Assembly (NCBI RefSeq): GCF_002895945.1
Contig: NZ_NPZB01000002.1
Coordinates: forward strand, 992,001-1,056,000
DNA length: 64,000 nucleotides
Reading direction: 5' to 3'
Source of the DNA: Solilutibacter silvestris
GTDB lineage: Bacteria > Pseudomonadota > Gammaproteobacteria > Xanthomonadales > Xanthomonadaceae
Shown: positions 51,864 through 61,727 of the stretch, in pieces
Numbering within the stretch: position 1 is the first letter of the stretch
Layout: each line of letters begins with the position of its first letter
The notes under the pieces: generated by a model
What the model was told of the DNA's origin: nothing
The model's database searches: none
Seen by the model: the letters and a program-made list of their open reading frames with translations, nothing else
Position numbers and translations under genes: made by a program

Positions 51864-52306
51864 TGCGTCATTGGTTGCTCGCGCTGTTGCTGTTGTGCGC
51901 CGGCGTCGTGCAGGCGCAGATGCAAGCGCCGGACGTGCCGCCGGTATTTCGCGACGCCGCCGAGGAACAACGCTTCCACGCGCTGACCAATGAACTGCGC
52001 TGCGTGATGTGCCAGAACCAGTCGCTGGCCGATTCCAATGCGATGGTGGCGCGCGACCTCCGTCGTGAAGTGCTCGGCCTGATGCACGAAGGCAAATCGG
52101 ATGGCGAGATCAAGCAATTCCTGGTGCAGCGCTACGGCGAATTCGTGCTGTACCAGCCGCGCATGGAACGCAGTACCTGGCTGCTGTGGTTCGGACCGCT
52201 GGCATTGGTCCTGATCGCCGGCATCGCGGTGTGGCGGATCATCGCGCGCAACGCGGCAAAGGCTCGCGACCTGCCGACACCAACAGACGACAACCAGGAA
52301 TGGTGA
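51863..52306 (+). CDS. ccmH: Cytochrome c-type biogenesis protein CcmH
   Basis: CcmH is the periplasmic thiol-redox partner of apocytochrome c. The 147-residue protein has a signal sequence (ending VVQA-Q), the hallmark LRCVMCQNQ (near residue 48-56) and a C-terminal membrane anchor (about 107-125). It is the short form without the CcmI-like TPR part, which is encoded by the next gene. It starts on the last base of the ccmG stop. Confidence 0.93.
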   Translation: MRHWLLALLLLCAGVVQAQMQAPDVPPVFRDAAEEQRFHALTNELRCVMCQNQSLADSNAMVARDLRREVLGLMHEGKSDGEIKQFLVQRYGEFVLYQPRMERSTWLLWFGPLALVLIAGIAVWRIIARNAAKARDLPTPTDDNQEW

Positions 52307-52308
52307 CC

Positions 52309-53301
52309 ATGAAGCTCTTCCTCGTCATCACCATCGTCGCATCGCTGCTGCTGCTCGCTTTCGTGTTGCGCCCGCTGTGGTCGCGTGCGCGACCGCTGGC
52401 CATCGCGCTGGGCGGATCAGGCATCTTCATCGCACTGGCGCTGTACTGGATTCTCGGCACGCCGCTGGCACTCGATCCAGCGATGCGTCGCGCGCCCGCC
52501 ACCATTGACGAGGCGGCCGCACAATTGCAGGCGCGGTTGGCGCTCGATCCAACCAATGCCGACGCCTGGCGCGTGCTGGCGCAGACCTATGCCGCGCAGG
52601 GCCGGCACGACAAGGCCGCCGATGCCGCCAGTCGTGCCGCAACACTGAAGCCGAACGATCCCGACATCCTCGTCGCCGCGGCGGAAGCGCGTGCGTTGGC
52701 TGCACCGGAACATCGCTTCGATGCGCAGGGACTGGCATGGCTCGATGCCGCGATCGCGCGCAATCCGCACCAGCAACGCGCGTTGTGGTTCAAGGGCATC
52801 GCCTTGCGGCAGGCTGGACGCGATGCCGATGCGGTCGCTGTGTGGGAATCGTTGCTGCCGCTGGTCGATGCCAAGGCCGCCGCAGTGCTGGGCGTGCAGA
52901 TCGACGCTGCGCGTGTCGCCGCCAAGCTGCCGCCGCGCGATCACGCGAACCCGCCGGCAGCGAATGGCGTGCAGGTACGCGTCGCGATCGATCCGGGCGT
53001 GGATCTTGGCAAGCTCGATCCATCGACGCCGGTGTTCGTGATCGCGCGCCAGATCGGTGGCCCGCCGATGCCGGTCGCGGTCGAAAAGCACATGTTGTCG
53101 GAACTGCCGCTCACGTTGACGCTCGATGATCGCGACAGTCCGATGCCGACTGCACGCCTTTCCACCATGAAGACAGTCGAAATGCTGGCGCGCATTTCGC
53201 GCTCCGGCTCGGCCACGCGCGGTGATGGCGATATCGAAACCGCGCCGGTCCGCGTCGATCTGCCTGCCCGCGTGCCAGTTGAACTCCATTTCGGCAAATG
53301 A
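52309..53301 (+). CDS. ccmI: Cytochrome c-type biogenesis protein CcmI (TPR domain)
   Basis: CcmI chaperones apocytochrome c and presents it to the CcmF-CcmH complex. The 330-residue protein has two N-terminal membrane helices (about 3-20 and 31-50) and TPR repeats near 65-190 (LALDPTNADAWRVLAQTYAAQGRHDKAAD). A C-terminal beta-rich periplasmic domain (VQVRVAIDPGV onward) completes it. The ATG at 52309 is chosen because AGGA lies nine bases upstream; ATG at 52300 is in frame but too close to that site. It is the last gene of the cluster. Confidence 0.92.
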   Translation: MKLFLVITIVASLLLLAFVLRPLWSRARPLAIALGGSGIFIALALYWILGTPLALDPAMRRAPATIDEAAAQLQARLALDPTNADAWRVLAQTYAAQGRHDKAADAASRAATLKPNDPDILVAAAEARALAAPEHRFDAQGLAWLDAAIARNPHQQRALWFKGIALRQAGRDADAVAVWESLLPLVDAKAAAVLGVQIDAARVAAKLPPRDHANPPAANGVQVRVAIDPGVDLGKLDPSTPVFVIARQIGGPPMPVAVEKHMLSELPLTLTLDDRDSPMPTARLSTMKTVEMLARISRSGSATRGDGDIETAPVRVDLPARVPVELHFGK

Positions 53302-53374
53302 ACGGACGACAGTCGCTTGAAAGGACGACAGCGGATCCGGCGCTAGAATTCCCCATCGAACACCGAACACCGCC

Positions 53375-53980
53375 ATGACCACTTCCGACGCCAATCTCTG
53401 CAGTTTTCCCGGCCGCGACCGTCTGATCGCCGCCGTTGACGACGCCGTGCTCCACGGCGGCGCGGATCGCAGCGAGATCACCCGTCACCTGCGCGACGGC
53501 CTGTGCGCGCTGATGAAGGCCGGCAGCGTCGAACTGCCCGACTGCGTCTTTCAGACCGTTCCCGGCCACTACGCGCGCCGCGAGTTGTACCGCAGCCGCC
53601 GCCATGGCTACGGCGTGGTGGCGATGACCTGGGCGCCCGGCCAAGGCACCAAGATCCATGACCATCACGGCATGTGGTGCGTCGAAGGCGTGTGGTCGGG
53701 CAATATCGAAATCACCCAGTACGATCTCGCCGAACGCGAGGGCGACGAATTCCGCTTCGTCGAATGCAATACGCTGACCGGCAATACCGGCTCGGCCGGC
53801 TGCCTGATCCCGCCGCACGAATACCACACCATCCGCAACGCCAGTGACCGCGATGTCGCCGTCTCGGTCCACATCTACGAACAGCCGATGACCTGCTGCG
53901 GGCTGTTCGAGCAAAGCAGCCGCGGCGATGGCTGGCACCGCTACGTACGCAAGGAACTCACGCTCGACGCTGCGGCATGA
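53375..53980 (+). CDS. Cysteine dioxygenase-family thiol dioxygenase
   Basis: The 201-residue protein is a cupin of the cysteine dioxygenase family. These non-haem iron enzymes oxidise cysteine to cysteine sulfinate or, in several bacteria, 3-mercaptopropionate to its sulfinate. The three-histidine iron site is visible: His95 and His97 (IHDHHG) and His166 (VSVHIYE). Cys102, at the position of the Cys-Tyr crosslink in mammalian enzymes, is present. Which thiol is the substrate cannot be decided. It begins 73 bases after ccmI and probably has its own promoter. Confidence 0.85.
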   Translation: MTTSDANLCSFPGRDRLIAAVDDAVLHGGADRSEITRHLRDGLCALMKAGSVELPDCVFQTVPGHYARRELYRSRRHGYGVVAMTWAPGQGTKIHDHHGMWCVEGVWSGNIEITQYDLAEREGDEFRFVECNTLTGNTGSAGCLIPPHEYHTIRNASDRDVAVSVHIYEQPMTCCGLFEQSSRGDGWHRYVRKELTLDAAA

Positions 53981-54073
53981 ACTGAGCGGACGATCAGATC
54001 GGCGCTCGATCTACCTTCCCTGAATGGAAACTCACCGGGCATGACTTCCGGCAGGGTTCCGATCGCTGGTTTT

Positions 54074-54091
54074 GTAACACTATATCATTAC
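54074..54091. promoter_or_regulatory. Candidate Zur/Fur-family operator
   Basis: GTAACACTATATCATTAC has symmetric ends (GTAA...TTAC) and a symmetric TATA centre, with six of nine pairs matching. It lies 21-38 bases upstream of the TonB-receptor ATG in an AT-rich stretch that also holds the probable promoter. Zur and other Fur-family sites have this GTtATA-like, AT-rich palindromic character. The assignment is tentative. Confidence 0.4.
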
Positions 54092-54111
54092 GTTTATATC
54101 TGGCCCGGTAA

Positions 54112-56286
54112 ATGAAGCAGACTTCCCTCACGCTCGCCATCACTCTCTCGCTGTTTGCCCTCCCGGGCTTCGCCGCCGCTCAGGAGAGCCAGCCGTCCGC
54201 CCCCGCCAAAACCGCGACTGATCAGGGCAACGACAAGGTGCTGGGCTCCGTCGAGGTCAGCGCCAAGCTCGATCGCGCACGCAACCAGCTCTCGCCCAGC
54301 ATCGGCGCCAGCCAGTACGTGATGGATGCCGCAGCGATCGACCGCCTGCCACTGGGCGACTCCACCCCGGTCAACCAGATCCTGTTGCAGGCGCCCGGCG
54401 TGGTCCAGGACTCCTACGGACAATTGCACGTGCGCGGCGACCACGCCAATCTGCAGTACCGCATCAACGGCGTGATCCTGCCGGAGAGCATCAGCGGCTT
54501 CGGGCAGTCGCTGGACCCGGACATCATCGAAAAAGTGCAACTGCTCACCGGCGCGCTGCCGGCGCAGTATGGCTATCGCACCGCGGGCGTGGTCGAAATC
54601 ACCACCGAAAGCGGCGCGCATCGCCACCACGATCAGGATGGCAGTGGCGGCGACGGCAATTTCGGCGGCAAGGCCAGCCTCAATGTCGGTTCGCAAGGCA
54701 CGATCAATCCGCAATTGTCGCTGCACGGCAGCGGCGAACGCTGGAGCTGGTTCCTCACCGGCGAATACCTGAAGAACGATCTCGGCATCGAAAACCCGAC
54801 GCCGGCGCGCAATGCCATCCACGATCGCACCCATCAGACACGCGGTTTCGGCTACGTCTCCTACCTGTTCAACGAAAACCTGCGCGCGAGCTTCATGTTC
54901 GGGCAGAGCAACAGCCGCTTCCAGATTCCGAACAATCCGGGGCAAACCCCGAGCTTCGATCTTGCCGGCGCCACCCCGCCGGATTCGGCAACGCTCGACC
55001 AGCGCCAGCGCGAAATCACCCGTTTCGGCATCCTGTCGCTGCAGGGCGGCTTCGGCGCAACCGATTACCAGATTGCGGTCGGCCAGCGCTACACCTCGGT
55101 CGATTATCGTCCCGACACCGTCGGCGACCTGATCTTCAATGGCGTCGCCGGCACCATCCATCGCGGCAATCGCGCCAATACCCTGCAAGCCGATTTTTCC
55201 ACGCCGCTGGCCAGCGGCAAGCACACCCTGCGTTACGGCATTTACGCCAGCAGCGAACGCCCGACCAGCAGCAACAACGCGCTGGTGTTCCCGGCCGACG
55301 CCGACGGCAACCAGACCTCGACCACGCCGTTCACCATCGTCGATACCGCGCCGCGCGTCAATGCGCGCACCTATGGCGTGTATCTGCAGGACGAATGGAG
55401 CATCACCGACAAATTCACCCTGAACTACGGCCTGCGCGCCGACAAGGTGAATGCCTATGTGCAAGAGAGCCAGACTAGCCCGCGCATCGGCTTCGTCTAC
55501 CAGATGGCGCATGGCACCACCCTGCACGCCGGTTACGCGCGCTACTTCACGCCGCCGCCGACGGAACTGATTTCCCCCACCGACATCGCGTTGTTCCAGG
55601 GCACCACCAACCAGGTACCCACCAACGTCAATACCAACGTCAAGTCGGAACGCTCGAACTATTACGATATCGGCGTGGCGCAGAAAGTCGGCACGTCGTG
55701 GACCTTCGGTCTCGACGTCTTCGATCGCGAAGTGCGCAATCTGCTCGATGAAGGCCAGTTCGGCACGGCGCTGGTGTACACGCCGTTCAACTACGAGCAT
55801 GGGCGCGTGCGTGGCGCCGAATTCAGCGTGAACTACGCCGGCAAGGACCTGAACGCCTACTTCAACCTGTCGTCGAGCCGCGCCAAGGGCAGGAACATCA
55901 TCACCAACCAGTTCAACTTCGGCCAGGATGAACTCGACTACGTCGCCACGCACTGGGTCCACCTCGACCACGACCAGCGTCTGAGCGGCTCGGGCGGCAT
56001 CAGCTACAACTGGCACGGCACCACCTTTGGCGCCGATTTCCTCTACGGTTCCGGCCTGCGCAGGGGCTACGTGAATTCGGAGCACCTGCCGGAATACTGG
56101 CAGCTCAACCTGTCGGTCGCGCGCAACTTCAACCTGCCGATGATCGGCAAGATCAACACGCGCCTGGCGGTGATCAATGCCACCGACCAGTCGTACCAGT
56201 TGCGCGATGGTTCCGGCATCGGCGTCGGTGCACCGCAATGGAGCCAGCGTGCTGGTGCCTATCTGGTGTTGAGCAAGGCGTTCTGA
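54112..56286 (+). CDS. TonB-dependent receptor with His-rich plug segment
   Basis: The 724-residue outer-membrane receptor has a signal peptide (ending FAAA-Q), a short N-terminal stretch with LGSVEVSAK as possible TonB box and a plug domain (about 60-165, LHVRGDHANLQYRINGV). A beta-barrel ending KAF-stop follows. A small His/Asp cluster, HRHHDQD (170-176), follows the plug; ZnuD-type zinc receptors have similar His-rich loops, so a metal ligand is possible. The barrel contains the usual aromatic strands. It is monocistronic, with a candidate Zur/Fur site at its promoter. Substrate is not proven; siderophore, metal or another small molecule are all open. Confidence 0.85.
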   Translation: MKQTSLTLAITLSLFALPGFAAAQESQPSAPAKTATDQGNDKVLGSVEVSAKLDRARNQLSPSIGASQYVMDAAAIDRLPLGDSTPVNQILLQAPGVVQDSYGQLHVRGDHANLQYRINGVILPESISGFGQSLDPDIIEKVQLLTGALPAQYGYRTAGVVEITTESGAHRHHDQDGSGGDGNFGGKASLNVGSQGTINPQLSLHGSGERWSWFLTGEYLKNDLGIENPTPARNAIHDRTHQTRGFGYVSYLFNENLRASFMFGQSNSRFQIPNNPGQTPSFDLAGATPPDSATLDQRQREITRFGILSLQGGFGATDYQIAVGQRYTSVDYRPDTVGDLIFNGVAGTIHRGNRANTLQADFSTPLASGKHTLRYGIYASSERPTSSNNALVFPADADGNQTSTTPFTIVDTAPRVNARTYGVYLQDEWSITDKFTLNYGLRADKVNAYVQESQTSPRIGFVYQMAHGTTLHAGYARYFTPPPTELISPTDIALFQGTTNQVPTNVNTNVKSERSNYYDIGVAQKVGTSWTFGLDVFDREVRNLLDEGQFGTALVYTPFNYEHGRVRGAEFSVNYAGKDLNAYFNLSSSRAKGRNIITNQFNFGQDELDYVATHWVHLDHDQRLSGSGGISYNWHGTTFGADFLYGSGLRRGYVNSEHLPEYWQLNLSVARNFNLPMIGKINTRLAVINATDQSYQLRDGSGIGVGAPQWSQRAGAYLVLSKAF

Positions 56287-56303
56287 TCTATCCCGCTGGG
56301 GCC

Positions 56304-56318
56304 ATAGTCATCCACTAT
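56304..56318. promoter_or_regulatory. OxyR-type site upstream of katG
   Basis: ATAG and CTAT are separated by exactly seven bases (TCATCCA), the OxyR half-operator ATAG-N7-CTAT. The symmetry extends outward to 8-bp perfect arms (GCCATAGT and ACTATGGC, 56301-56321). It is 121 bases upstream of the katG ATG. The hairpin has no T run behind it, so a terminator for the preceding receptor gene is less likely. Confidence 0.6.
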
Positions 56319-56366
56319 GGCTCCCATCGGAACAATCGAATTCCACAATCGACTTGCTGGCCCTAG

Positions 56367-58613
<2,247 letters not shown>

Positions 58614-58631
58614 TACCGCGGCAAGCGCAAA

Positions 58632-58662
58632 CAAGAAACCCGCCATTTCGGCGGGTTTCTTG
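58632..58662. terminator. Bidirectional Rho-independent terminator
   Basis: A perfect 13-bp stem (CAAGAAACCCGCC with GGCGGGTTTCTTG) closes a 5-base loop. The arms end in T-rich sequence on both strands (TTTCTTG), so it can stop katG from the left and the tRNA-Leu/mtnP transcripts from the right. Confidence 0.85.
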
Positions 58663-58696
58663 TGGACTTCAGCCTCAAAATCCAAGGATCCAACAT

Positions 58697-58782
58697 TGGT
58701 ACCGGTGATAGGACTCGAACCTACACGACATCACTGCCAGCGGATTTTGAGTCCGCCGCGTCTACCATTCCGCCACACCGGC
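58697..58782 (-). tRNA. tRNA-Leu (anticodon CAA)
   Basis: On the minus strand an 86-base tRNA begins GCCGGTG and ends in an encoded CCA. The acceptor stem pairs fully with one G-U at the end. The anticodon stem GCGGA/TCCGC encloses the loop CTCAAAA, so the anticodon is CAA and the codon UUG. The long variable arm (TGGCAGTGATGTC) is typical of leucine tRNA, and the T arm GTAGGTTCGAGTCCTAT is intact. No integrated element abuts it. Confidence 0.95.
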
Positions 58783-58806
58783 ATGCGCATATCTTACCAC
58801 GACGTG

Positions 58807-59568
58807 TCATGGCTCCAGTAGCACGGTCAGCAATTTCCCGACCTGGCCAGTCGCTGCGGCGACGTTGTCGAGCACGTCCTGCAGGGTGATGACTTCGTCC
58901 GGGTTCGGGCCAGTCCCCGCCGCCCAGTTGGCGACGATCGCCACACAGGCGTAATCGAGTGCCATTTCGCGTGCCAATCCGGCCTCCGGCATGCCGGTCA
59001 TGCCGACCAGATCGCAGCCGTCGCGACGCATCCGCGCGATCTCCGCCCGTGTCTCCAGTCGCGGCCCCTGGGTGGCGCCGTAGCAGCCGTCTTCCACCAA
59101 CGCAACATTGGCGCTGCGCGCGGCAGCGATCAACTGTTGGCGCAGGCTGCGCGAATACGGCTCGCCGAAATCGACATGCAACACGTCCGTGCCCGGCTCT
59201 TCGCAGATGGTCGAGATGCGGCCCCAAGTGTAGTCGATCAACTGGTCGGGACAGGCCAGCACACGCGGGCCGAAACGTTCGCTGATGCCGCCGACGGTGT
59301 TGAGCGCGAGCACGCGGGTCGCGCCCAGCGATTTCAGCGCGGCGAGATTGGCGCGATAGTTGATGCGATGCGGCGGCAGCGAATGCCCTTCGCCATGGCG
59401 CGCGAGGAAGGCGACGCGGCGTTCGCCTATCATGCCGACGCGCACCGGCCCCGAAGGTGCACCGTAATGCGTGACTGGCTGGTGCAATTCGGCATCGGCG
59501 AGGTCGGCCAGCGCGTAGACGCCGGTGCCGCCGATCACCGCGAGATCGATCGCCTGCGCTTCACTCAT
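58807..59568 (-). CDS. mtnP: S-methyl-5'-thioinosine phosphorylase (MTAP/MTIP family)
   Basis: This 253-residue nucleoside phosphorylase family 2 protein cleaves the methylthio nucleoside formed in polyamine and quorum-signal synthesis. It shows GGTGVYAL, ARHGEGHSLPPHRINYRAN, the phosphate-site region and TQGPRLETRAEI and DLVGMTGMPEA. The sequence is closest in feel to the Pseudomonas aeruginosa enzyme that acts on methylthioinosine and gives hypoxanthine. The next gene encodes a hypoxanthine-type phosphoribosyltransferase, as expected for that route. The ATG at 59568 follows AAGGGAG at eight bases; two earlier in-frame starts (59574, 59577) are too close to that site. Confidence 0.87.
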   Translation of the reverse strand: MSEAQAIDLAVIGGTGVYALADLADAELHQPVTHYGAPSGPVRVGMIGERRVAFLARHGEGHSLPPHRINYRANLAALKSLGATRVLALNTVGGISERFGPRVLACPDQLIDYTWGRISTICEEPGTDVLHVDFGEPYSRSLRQQLIAAARSANVALVEDGCYGATQGPRLETRAEIARMRRDGCDLVGMTGMPEAGLAREMALDYACVAIVANWAAGTGPNPDEVITLQDVLDNVAAATGQVGKLLTVLLEP

Positions 59569-59597
59569 CTCCATCACTCCCTTTCAGTCAAGCAAGG

Positions 59598-60164
59598 TCA
59601 GTCGCGCAAGGCGTAGATTCCCGGCAGGTTGCGGCCCTGCTCGTGGTAATCCATGCCGTAGCCAAAGACGTAACGATCGGCGACTTCCAGCCCGACGTAA
59701 TCGGCGTGGATGCCATCGACGCAGCGATCGTGCTTCTTCACCGCGAGCACCGCGATACGCACGTCGCGCGCGCCCTGGTCCTCGCACCACTGCTTGACGG
59801 CGAGCATGGTGTGGCCTTCATCGAGGATGTCGTCGGCGAGCAGCACGCGACGATCTCGCATCGGCGTCGCCGGGCGATGTAGCCACGCCAGCCCCGATCC
59901 CGAGGTCTGGCCGCGATAACGCGTGGCGTGCAGATAGTCGAATTCGAGATCGAGGCCGCGCTTGCCGAGTTCCATCGCCAGCGCGCTGGCGAACGGCATG
60001 CCGCCGTGCATCACGGTCACGTACAACGGCACGTCATCCGGATCGTAGTCCGCGCGCACCGCATCGGCCATGCCGGCGATCGCGGCATCGATCGCCGCGT
60101 GATCGTGCAGCAGGTCGGATTTCGCCAAGGCGTCGGCGAGCGGCGGATGCGCCACGGCGGTCAT
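59598..60164 (-). CDS. hpt: Hypoxanthine-guanine phosphoribosyltransferase
   Basis: The 188-residue purine-salvage enzyme transfers phosphoribose from PRPP to hypoxanthine or guanine. The PRPP loop VLLADDILDEGHT lies near residues 108-120. VMHGGMPFASAL and the base-binding region near VADRYVFGYGMDYHEQGRNL complete the family pattern. Its ATG overlaps the nagZ stop (ATGA), and mtnP follows after 29 bases, so the three form one operon. In this setting it can directly recycle the hypoxanthine made by MtnP. Confidence 0.92.
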   Translation of the reverse strand: MTAVAHPPLADALAKSDLLHDHAAIDAAIAGMADAVRADYDPDDVPLYVTVMHGGMPFASALAMELGKRGLDLEFDYLHATRYRGQTSGSGLAWLHRPATPMRDRRVLLADDILDEGHTMLAVKQWCEDQGARDVRIAVLAVKKHDRCVDGIHADYVGLEVADRYVFGYGMDYHEQGRNLPGIYALRD

Positions 60165-61174
60165 GCGTTCCTCCGCAATTCGTCACGATCGATCGCGCGC
60201 TGCGCGCTGTCGTAACGCGCGTCGGCCAGCAACGCGTCCCAACCGAGCGCGCCGCGCCCGATCAGCCCGACCATCGCCATGGTGTTGAGCGGGCCTCGCT
60301 GATCGACCGCCGCCAGCGATTCCTCCACCAGTTGCGGATGACAGACCAGCACGACATCGCAACCGGCATCGTAGTGCGCATCGATGCGTGCCTTGATGCC
60401 ACCGACACCGTGCGCTGCGGCCATGCCGATATCGTCGGAGAACACCACGCCGCGGAAGCCCATTTCCTTGCGCAGGATGCCTTCGATCCACAATGGCGAA
60501 TATCCCGCCGGTTCCGGCGCGACGTTCGGATAAGCGACGTGCGCCATCATCACTGCGTCGGCACCTGCGGCGATGCCGGCTTCGAAGGGAACCAGATCGG
60601 TCGCGCGCAATTCGTCGAGGGTGCGCATGTCCGCGGCATTGTCGAAATGCGTGTCTTCCAGCACCGAGCCGTGGCCGGGGAAATGCTTGAGCGTCGCCGC
60701 CATTCCAGCGGCATGCATGCCCTCGACGTAGGCGCGGGTGAAATCGGCGACGACCTGCGGATCTGGCGAGAACGCACGATCGCCGATGGCGCGATTGCCG
60801 CGACCGAGATCGACCACCGGCGCGAAGCTGAGATCGACGCCCGAGGCGAGGATTTCGTTGGCCATCAGCCACGCATGTTCGCGCGCCAGTTCCAGCGCGG
60901 CAGTGCGATCCTTGCGATACAGCGCATCGAAGCCCTCCAACGCCGGCAATGCGCTATAGCCGTCGCGGAAGCGTTGCACGCGGCCGCCCTCCTGATCGAC
61001 ACAGATCAGTTGCGGGCGCGGCGCGGCCTCGCGGATCGACTGCGACAGTTCGCCGACCTGCGCACGCGAGGCGAAGTTGCGGGTGAACAGGATCACGCCA
61101 CCGCAGGCGGGATGCCGCAGCCAGTCGCGCTCCTGCGCGTTGAGTTCGGTTCCGGCGATGCCAATGACAAGCAT
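60161..61174 (-). CDS. nagZ: Beta-N-acetylhexosaminidase NagZ
   Basis: NagZ (GH3) removes N-acetylglucosamine from 1,6-anhydro-muropeptides during cell-wall recycling in the cytosol. The 337-residue protein has no signal peptide and shows KHFPGHG with its catalytic histidine, DTHFDN, and the nucleophile Asp in FSDDIGM. The single-domain length separates it from the two-domain GH3 beta-glucosidases such as the one at 35391. Its position ahead of hpt and mtnP resembles the nagZ-mtnP order in Pseudomonas. It starts 35 bases after the CYTH gene stop. Confidence 0.94.
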   Translation of the reverse strand: MLVIGIAGTELNAQERDWLRHPACGGVILFTRNFASRAQVGELSQSIREAAPRPQLICVDQEGGRVQRFRDGYSALPALEGFDALYRKDRTAALELAREHAWLMANEILASGVDLSFAPVVDLGRGNRAIGDRAFSPDPQVVADFTRAYVEGMHAAGMAATLKHFPGHGSVLEDTHFDNAADMRTLDELRATDLVPFEAGIAAGADAVMMAHVAYPNVAPEPAGYSPLWIEGILRKEMGFRGVVFSDDIGMAAAHGVGGIKARIDAHYDAGCDVVLVCHPQLVEESLAAVDQRGPLNTMAMVGLIGRGALGWDALLADARYDSAQRAIDRDELRRNA

Positions 61175-61208
61175 GATGACTCCAGGTGGTCAATGCGATG
61201 CGTGCAGA

Positions 61209-61724
61209 TCAGGCATCGCGGGCGTCGCATTCGTCTGCGCGCCATTGCGCATACGGATACGAGGCCAGGTTGAGATTGTAATAGCGCAGCAGATCGGTGA
61301 CTTCGCGGCCCAGCCATGACGGCCGCGTGAACGCTTCATCGACCGAATCCAACTCGATTTCAGCGACGAACAGGCCGGCGTTGTCGCCGAGGAATTCATC
61401 GATTTCCCAAAGGTGTCCATCGTGGTGGACATGGTGGCGACGCTTCTCGATCCGGCCGCCGACACACAACGCCAGCAACGCCTCGCCGTCGGCGACGGGA
61501 ATCAGGTAATCGAATTCCTGTCGCGACGCGCCGGCTTCACGCGACTTGATATTGAGCCGCGCCTGATCGCCCTCCAGTCGCACGCGCACCGACGTGTTCT
61601 GCACGCCCCGTTGCACCGATGCGGCATCGTTGAGGTAGCCCTGCCCCATCGCGATGGTGGTTTCGACAGCGCCGCGCCAATCGTCATTCGCCAGCAGGAA
61701 TTTCCGTTCGATCTCGATGCCCAT
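61209..61724 (-). CDS. CYTH-domain phosphatase (triphosphate tunnel enzyme)
   Basis: The 171-residue protein begins with the CYTH signature EIERKFLL. The alternating Glu, Lys and Arg pairs that line the metal tunnel follow (SVRVRLEGDQARLNIKSR, then FVAEIELDS and WLGREVTD). Members hydrolyse inorganic triphosphate or thiamine triphosphate, and a few make cAMP. Bacterial stand-alone forms of this size are most often inorganic triphosphatases. It starts four bases after the rlmD stop, on the same strand and probably cotranscribed. Confidence 0.88.
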   Translation of the reverse strand: MGIEIERKFLLANDDWRGAVETTIAMGQGYLNDAASVQRGVQNTSVRVRLEGDQARLNIKSREAGASRQEFDYLIPVADGEALLALCVGGRIEKRRHHVHHDGHLWEIDEFLGDNAGLFVAEIELDSVDEAFTRPSWLGREVTDLLRYYNLNLASYPYAQWRADECDARDA

Positions 61725-61727
61725 TCG

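Noticed and set aside
54094-56238. 714-codon minus-strand open frame opposite the second TonB receptor
   Set aside because: A shadow of a well-supported receptor. Composition is Val/Ala/Asp-rich without motifs.
56301-56321. Hairpin considered as terminator of the preceding receptor gene
   Set aside because: No T run follows on either strand, and the exact ATAG-N7-CTAT spacing upstream of katG is better explained as an OxyR site.
58697-58782. tRNA-Leu as a possible integration site for a mobile element
   Set aside because: Both sides are core genes (katG, mtnP), there is no integrase and no direct repeat of the tRNA 3' end nearby.
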